Both the position numbers and the translations under genes were made by a program. From Acephala macrosclerotiorum (Eukaryota; Ascomycota; Leotiomycetes; Helotiales; Mollisiaceae), in NCBI GenBank assembly GCA_014904845.1, contig MU119471.1, forward strand, positions 1-64,000: a DNA stretch of 64,000 nucleotides, written 5' to 3'. This document shows positions 58,042-64,000 of this stretch, in pieces. Positions within the stretch are counted from its first letter, which is position 1; every line of letters starts with the position of its first letter. The notes beneath the pieces were generated by a model, which was not told where the DNA came from, ran no database searches, and saw only the letters and a list, made by a program, of their open reading frames with translations.

Positions 58042-61000
58042 TATTGCGATAGGAGATGCAGATTTCTTGGATGCCTATTGTTTGGTTCGTGATTGGGATG
58101 TGTATTTATTTGTGTTTGGATGTTTTGTTGACAACAAATCGTGAGTTTGGCAGCAAAGATTCGAGACCTCTCGCTACCCCTTTCAGACACGTGACGTCGC
58201 CCAAGACACTACCACTTCAACCCCGGGCGCCGCGTCTATTGTCCCTGGCCTTCCTCGGACATCTGAATTTAATGTTTAATTGGTACCAGGCTTTGGCAGC
58301 TGATCGACATTATGGGATTGCTTCCACTTTTTTCTAAGATGCTATTCAACCCCGTTATACCACCTTCATTGTCCCAGCTCTCCTGGCTCTTTCAAGGAAG
58401 TTCGTGAAATAGGTGTATAGAGTAAACCCCACAGCTCCAATTCCTTTCTCGCATCTAGATTTTTGCCCCATCAGAGACACGATCACCATAGCGCTAAAGA
58501 AATCAACTACAAGTCCTCCAGACCTCTGAGTCATTCAAAATAAGATCAATCAAAATCCAGGTTCTTCCAGGATGCCTGGTACTCCATAAGAAGTATTAGG
58601 CCCATTTCTCCACCGAAACCTTGCTGACAGACTGTAGCAACTCCAATGCCTCTCTATGCTAGTGTTCTACTGGCTTTCTCTCTATGTCATCGCCAACCAG
58701 ATAGCCCTGTACTACGGATTTTCCGAGACAACGAGGAAAGAATATGCGACGGCCTACAGAGGACTGTGTATGTTATATCTGGTTATTTGGGCAGTGGCTG
58801 GAATGGGTGGTAGGAGAGTGATTTGATTGTGGAGGTGGACGTGATGAAGGATAGGAAGAGCGAGATTTGATTTTGAGGATCTTTGTAACAATTGTGTTGG
58901 ACATGAGGTGCAAGAAGAGAATCAAATGACAACATGGGAGGTCAAATGTCTTCCTTTGCCTGCGGCCTGCCATCCGTTGTCTTTTCTCGAAGACAGCAAT
59001 TCTCCACTTCAAGGTCCACGTTCTGCTTTTCCTCTTTGCTTCAAACCACCACCCCATACCTTGTTCTTCCTAGTGCTCCATGTACAGCCTAGTGATTGAA
59101 CCGAGAAGCCGATCAACAGCAGTGCGCTCTTCGAACGCTCCGGCACGTTTACGCGACAGAGAAGGTCCATGACGAGGATGTTGATGCAGATGAGTATGAT
59201 TCCTCTCATCATTGCGTCCCATCGATCAAGTTCTCGGCGTTGGACTTGTGCTAGCTACGATTTAATGTTAACATGCTCAGCAGGTAGAATTGAAGAAACA
59301 ATCCATAAAATTGAGAATTTGAGGTGATGGACAGAACACTTACTCTTGGAGGCATGGAAGTGAGTGAATGATCTTAAGTGGTAATTCAAACACGAACTGT
59401 TTTTTTGATGGATTGTTGGAGCAGATTGGCTGTCAACTACCGAGGAGCTATTGAGAGATTGAACTGAATGCTGAAGATAAGGATGGAGGGCGTCAAGCCG
59501 CCGATCATATACGCAATTTAACAAAGGAAGAAAGATAGAAGAGTGCAAGCTCACAAAAGAAAAGAAGGAAGTGAATAATACGAATTCCGTGTTCTCAGAT
59601 CTGTGGCCACGGGAATTTGCAGAGTGACTAACCCACCTTGGTGGTGACCAGAGCCAGAAGGCAAATGGGATTGACGTTAAAATCCCGTTCGAAGATCTAG
59701 CAACCCCAAACCTCATGCCCCATGCATCATTTGCATACCTCTCGACCAGTTCCCAACTCTTAGCTCCAGCCTTCGCCTTCCAGCTCACTTGCTCAACGCC
59801 TCTACCGGAATTTCCGGGATATAAGACTAAGTGTGATAGTACTGACGTTCATCTTTCTCTTACTATCCGATTGGCAGCACTTATACATCTGGAATGCCAA
59901 AAATCCAAAGAGAGAGGCAGCGAGGAGTTCCGTTGGTACACGAAAGCGAGGTGGGAGCTGGATGTTGATTTGTCTGTACTGAGAAGAGAGAAGTATGGGG
60001 GGAGAGGTACCTTTGGTGGCATTGCTTTGACGATAGCGAGGACTGCAATGCTCATACTTAATGGTTGGCGAAGAGCTATGGCTGCGAAGTGTTCACTTGC
60101 TCTGGAGTGGTACCTATTGATGAGCAGGTATGGAAACGAGACTTAAGATGAAGCAAAGGAATGTGATCAAAGCTCCTTCTTCACATGTAAAAATAATGTA
60201 AATATTTTCTAGACTTGATTAGTGACAAAAGTCACTCACGACGAAAGTGATGTCCCACAGCCTCGTCCACTCATCATCCCAAGAAGCCCCTTCCTCCTCC
60301 TATCACAAACCACCCGCATCCCGACATTCCCCCAGCAAACGTAACGCTCCATACATATTTAAATAAGCACAAATCCGCCATAAAAAAAAAATAAAAATCA
60401 GGGCCGGGGGTGTGTGGCTGCACAACCAGAAGCGTCTACAGATGACTTGGGTCATCTCCGGAGGTTGGTCTCTGGTCTTTGGGTAGGCGTGGATGGGAGG
60501 TTGAGGTTCGATTCCTTGCTGGTCCAAATCATCGTTTTTTCTTCTTCTTTTTGCAGATCCTTTTTTGAAGCCTTTGAAAATGACGGGGAGTTTGTCGGTG
60601 TAGGGGAGGCGAGCCGTGGCGTCGGCAACTAGCAAAAAGAGGCGAGTGACGCATGATGGTTGAGGGGAGACGCAGTAGAGACTTTTTGCGGGATTACTAT
60701 TCAGGCAACTGTCCCGGAATTTGTGGGGACTTTTAGTTGCAATAAGTGCCCATCGGAATCTGCGACTTCTCTCTAAGAGCTGTACCAAGTCAAAGATAGC
60801 AGCATGAAAGGGAGCCTCATGCAATGAGCCAAGTTCCATTTCACAACAACCATCTGCAATGTGGCATACTACAGTTGTTCGAGCCCGAGCCGGGCTATTG
60901 CGTCTGTCCAAGACTCCTTGATCTAATGAAAGAGAGTCTGAAAGGAGAATCGCAAACACAAGCACAAAATGAATGGCGTATGTAGAAGAGGCTTACTAAA

Positions 61001-61120
61001 AGAAGATATATCAGCAGCTACTCCCTTTTCTCCTCTCTTGGATCAGACGATGCAACACATTTGCTTCTACTGAGTCAATCCTCCAGCAAGCGTCCCATCA
61101 GAGCGAGCCCTGAGATCACA
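58042..61120. other. Region without a confidently assigned gene
   Basis: About 3 kb in which no gene model could be completed. On the plus strand a 62-codon exon-like stretch at 58,640-58,826 follows a GCTGAC...GTAG acceptor and encodes two hydrophobic segments (LVFYWLSLYVIANQIALYYG and YRGLCMLYLVIWAVAGMGG), suggesting the last exon of a membrane protein. On the minus strand, 59,850-59,960 encodes one hydrophobic segment (LLAASLFGFLAFQMYKCC). Minus frames 59,255-59,788 and 60,303-60,965 are long but show no recognisable domain. Confidence 0.35.
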
Positions 61121-62194
61121 ATGCCACCACCGCCAGTCCCAGATCCCCTCTCGCCACACCTCTCAACAGCAGCACTTCCCATCTCGTCTCATCTAGCTAA
61201 GCCCCGACGAGATGATTCCTCCACCCTCGGAGACCACGGCCTCACTATACCCCAATTCGTTTTCGTGTGCATCGTAATGTTCCTCGCCCTCCTCATTTTC
61301 CTCATCTGGCTCACAAAGCATCTCCGCCGAACCCTCCATAGCCCCTCTTCTCCGGGAACCTCCATCCTCGACGACTCTCCCCACGAACGGCAACGATGGC
61401 ATTTTTTCGGACGAAGTGAAGCTCATGGACAAAGTGGAGCACAAGCAAAATCTCACAACCTCACAACCTACACCCCTACACCAGCACCATCGTTGCCACA
61501 ACCAGGAGATCCTCCAGGAGACCATGAACTATCAATTTTGCCTCCGCATCTACTGAGACATGAATATCGAGCTGTCAGCGGCGACAACACAACCCTCCCA
61601 CTCGCCTCATCCACTGCTGGAACGTATCTTGAGACTGCGGAGAAAGCTATCGTGGGATTGAAGAACATGCGTCTCGATACTATCCGCGCTACTTCCTCAC
61701 CTATCCCCACGACGAACAGCAAGAGCGAGCATCTCCCCGAATTAATCCTCGTCCCAACGTTCGAAAGAAGTGACCATGGTGTCAACAAGCTCGCGAAGCC
61801 AAACCCCTTGTCGAACATCACGCAATTGAAACCACCGAATGAGTATCCGCATGATTTCGAGGTAAGGGAGGACAAAGCTGCCACGGAGAACAACGAAGGA
61901 GTCATTCGCGACAGCGTTGAGACCTTCCGTACAACAAGCAAGAAGAATTCTGAGGCGTTGGCTTTGAATGAGAGGTCGAGCAATAGGGTTAGTAGTTCTG
62001 CTACGGTTATCAGGGTTGATCAGTTTGATATAAAGAGGAAGGAGGGGGTGAAGGGAAAAGCTGGAGATGGAGAAGGGTACAAGAATTTCAGTGTGCCGAT
62101 GAAATTGAGTTTGAGGGGCAAAGAGGCTAGGATGGTTGAGGGTGGGGGAAGGGAGAGGATGAGTGAGGATGACTATGAGGCGGATATGTTTTGA
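61121..62194 (+). CDS. Single-pass membrane protein of unknown function
   Basis: An intronless frame of 357 residues from ATG 61,121 (the frame is open 60 bases further up, but only from a TTG). Residues about 1-40 are Pro/Ser-rich, then one strong transmembrane helix (FVFVCIVMFLALLIFLIWL, about 47-65) followed by KHLRR, so the long C-terminal part is probably cytosolic. That part is low-complexity Ser/Thr/Pro-rich and becomes basic towards the end (KRKEGVKGKAGDGEGYKN). No conserved domain was recognised. Codon use and openness over 1 kb support a real gene. Confidence 0.6.
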   Translation: MPPPPVPDPLSPHLSTAALPISSHLAKPRRDDSSTLGDHGLTIPQFVFVCIVMFLALLIFLIWLTKHLRRTLHSPSSPGTSILDDSPHERQRWHFFGRSEAHGQSGAQAKSHNLTTYTPTPAPSLPQPGDPPGDHELSILPPHLLRHEYRAVSGDNTTLPLASSTAGTYLETAEKAIVGLKNMRLDTIRATSSPIPTTNSKSEHLPELILVPTFERSDHGVNKLAKPNPLSNITQLKPPNEYPHDFEVREDKAATENNEGVIRDSVETFRTTSKKNSEALALNERSSNRVSSSATVIRVDQFDIKRKEGVKGKAGDGEGYKNFSVPMKLSLRGKEARMVEGGGRERMSEDDYEADMF

Positions 62195-62931
62195 TTGATT
62201 GAGGTCTTGGGTGAAAAGGTGGAGGTGAAGGTGACGTGTTGCGTTGTTCAATTTGGTAGATTTCGTTGTGGTGGTGACATTGGAATGATTCCCATGAGCG
62301 CGTTAGACTAGTTCGGTAATAGAGAAAGCAACTCACCATTGATCATTTGATCATTGAAGTCGCGTGACCTGCCGTGAAGTCTTCTCGTTAGATTACAGCC
62401 TGGTTGTATTTGCTTGTTTTGCTCTGATTTTGCTAAGCGAGCGAGTCGCTACCCCTATTGTGGGCACAGCAGAATGGGATGGATTGTTCGCCATTAGCAA
62501 AGTCTAGTTCCGTAGCGGTGTTTTGATCACTGGTTTATTGGTATCCCCTCCCCCCTTTGAGCACCTCGACGATCCAATTTTATTTTGTTTTTTCGACGCG
62601 AGAAATGCAATCAAAATGAGGATTGTTCGATGCAAAGCGCCCATCTTACTCCTCTTCCAAGTATTGATAATTTACAAAAATTTGTCCCCAAATGCAAGGA
62701 GGAGCCATTGATTTCCCGCTTGGTCAGAGGCAAAGGTCCTAGTGTACTCAATCGGTCGTTTCTACAATTCAAAAACAAGCGAAGTAGCAAGCAATTTAAG
62801 ATCAGAGGTGGTACCAAGGTCTTCGCGAAAGCACTTGTTGCTCTAGATGGTATGAGAAAGATGTCCTGGCACAGTTCCAGCACAACAGTTTCAAGAAGGG
62901 GCATCGGCATAAATCATCGAATTTGGACTCT
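62195..62931. other. Convergent intergenic region, no gene seen
   Basis: 3' flanks of the membrane protein gene and the PIG-S gene. Short frames on both strands overlap here without recognisable content. Confidence 0.4.
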
Positions 62932-64000
62932 TCACCTACTTTCCCTCCCCCGTTTCCTCCACGCCTTGACTTCTTTGACTATTCCCATGACGAGCGGGAC
63001 ACCAACTGGTCCCAGAAGCGGCAGATAGACCGCAACTTTATGCTCATCTGGGAAGTATACTTGCCCCACCATACTCTTTTCAAAGAATGCCTTCTCTGCA
63101 GCTTCTTCCGCAATTCTAGCATTTTCTAACCCTTCCTTGCCTCCTAAACCATCACAAGCTTTCCGTAGGTGCTCGATGGTGGTATAAACTCCTTCAGCCA
63201 CACTTCTTGGGATACTGATACTCGGTAATGCGAGAGTCAATCTTGCAAGACTTCCCATGGTCCCACTAGCTTTTAGAAGTAACCCCGCACTTCGCACCCT
63301 GACCAGTGTCATTAACCTCAATGGGAGAGATCCTGCTTCCGGAGCGCCGAGTAGTGACATCAATTGGTTGGAGAAAATTAACATAGCTAGTCTCAGATCC
63401 GAAATGTCAGATTGGATCACGACGCCACCCCATTGTGGTATTAGCCAACTCTTGCCACCGCCCTCGACTTCCATATCCCCAACGTATAGGATGAAGTTCA
63501 CAGTTGGTGCGCCTCCGATGCTAGGTGACAAAGGCCACTCAGCAGCGTTGATGAATCCACTCAAGTCCTCCTTCTTCAAGACATTGCCGCTCACACCGGG
63601 AGTAGCGTATAGCTGGACCTGGGTATCAATCGTAAAGTTGCTGATCTCCGAGAAACTTGCTAAGAGGGGCTTCATGTACTCTTCCAACGCAGCTTCGATA
63701 TCCCAACTTGACGGTGTAGCCGTTGGCGTGAAGAGGGAGAATGTAAGATGGTATGTGCGAGAGTATTTTAGGGAGCGTGTGGTCCATCTTGCTAGTGATT
63801 CAGCAACGTCTGGAGAGAGGGCTTTGGGACTTCGTTCTGGCGGGGCGGAACTCGTGGAGAGGAGGTAGGCGATCATAGCTTGTTCTTCAGCAAAGAGGCC
63901 TCGGAGTGTGTTTGCAATGTAGTTTGCGAGGGATGAGGCGGAAGAGGAGCTCGAGGGAACTTGGTTCGGGGTATATTGAATGTCTAGGACGGGAGCGTAT
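62932..64000 (-). CDS. GPI17: GPI transamidase subunit PIG-S/Gpi17, partial (5' end beyond the window)
   Basis: The minus-strand frame is open from the right edge to TGA at 62,932, giving 355 residues of the C-terminal part. Readable PIG-S features are TPNQVPSSS, then ANTLRGLFAEEQAMIA, the luminal stretch YHLTFSLFTPTATPSSWDIE, PLLASFSEISNFTIDTQVQL, NAAEWPLSPSIGGAPTVNFI, LYVGDMEVEGGGKSWLIPQW and a C-terminal membrane helix (VYLPLLGPVGVPLVMGIV) with a basic tail. PIG-S is an ER-membrane subunit of the complex that attaches GPI anchors to proteins. The ATG at 63,876 is internal: homology continues upstream in frame. The N-terminal transmembrane helix must lie beyond 64,000. Confidence 0.85.
   Translation of the reverse strand, partial: YAPVLDIQYTPNQVPSSSSSASSLANYIANTLRGLFAEEQAMIAYLLSTSSAPPERSPKALSPDVAESLARWTTRSLKYSRTYHLTFSLFTPTATPSSWDIEAALEEYMKPLLASFSEISNFTIDTQVQLYATPGVSGNVLKKEDLSGFINAAEWPLSPSIGGAPTVNFILYVGDMEVEGGGKSWLIPQWGGVVIQSDISDLRLAMLIFSNQLMSLLGAPEAGSLPLRLMTLVRVRSAGLLLKASGTMGSLARLTLALPSISIPRSVAEGVYTTIEHLRKACDGLGGKEGLENARIAEEAAEKAFFEKSMVGQVYFPDEHKVAVYLPLLGPVGVPLVMGIVKEVKAWRKRGRESR

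Noticed and set aside
58056..58337. 93-codon plus-strand frame with a hydrophobic start
   Set aside because: It starts 15 bases from the start of the divergent membrane protein gene and shows no sequence features beyond the first helix.
60480..60530. GGTTCGATTCC, resembling a tRNA T-arm, followed by CTGGTCC
   Set aside because: No matching D-arm (A box), anticodon arm or 5' acceptor strand could be found upstream at the right distance.

Overview
The window is nuclear DNA of a filamentous ascomycete. The evidence is short GT-AG introns with GCTGAC/CTAAC branch sites, fungal families throughout (AME1 kinetochore protein, PIG-S, PDR-type ABC transporter, fungal-specific transcription factor domain, FunK1-like and DUF4470-like remnants), and DNA repeats reduced to about 85-90% A+T in the manner of repeat-induced point mutation (RIP). 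A leotiomycete-like fungus is my guess; the sequence alone does not settle the order. No rRNA, tRNA or CRISPR was recognised.

Layout. 1-10,850 is a RIP-degraded repeat block with no intact gene; it holds a TIR-bounded pogo-like relic (6162-8295) and two direct ~210-bp repeats. 10,860-12,129 is a normal-composition island with one doubtful ORF. 12,130-14,358 is a pogo/Fot1-like transposon whose transposase N-terminus survives while the rest is RIPed. 14.9-24 kb is a gene graveyard: a FunK1-like/AAA-ATPase chimeric remnant, a two-CxxCxxxH protein, a GH3-PA14 beta-glucosidase remnant split by a 388-bp MITE, and a DUF4470-like pseudogene. 24.4-29.4 kb has apparently intact F-box, zinc alcohol dehydrogenase and DyP peroxidase genes. 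29.8-35 kb is a broken PDR ABC transporter, followed by a 3.2-kb RIPed hAT element (35,423-38,597, 8-bp target duplication). 39.4-43.3 kb is a cytochrome P450 pseudogene interrupted by a 1.97-kb Fot1-family element.

From 44.3 kb the DNA is mostly healthy housekeeping or accessory sequence: a 3beta-HSD-like/hemerythrin fusion gene, a GH106-like rhamnosidase with one apparent frameshift, AME1, a small bZIP factor, a fungal transcription factor, two single-pass membrane proteins and the C-terminal part of PIG-S running off the right edge.

The five transposon insertions with readable ends have the superfamily-appropriate target duplication (TA or 8 bp). Two of them (the MITE in GH3 and the Fot1 element in the P450) land inside genes. 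Many stop codons in the broken genes are TGG to TAG changes, the CpA to TpA signature of RIP, suggesting leakage from the repeats. The most unusual intact gene is the 718-residue dehydrogenase-hemerythrin fusion at 44,275-46,534.
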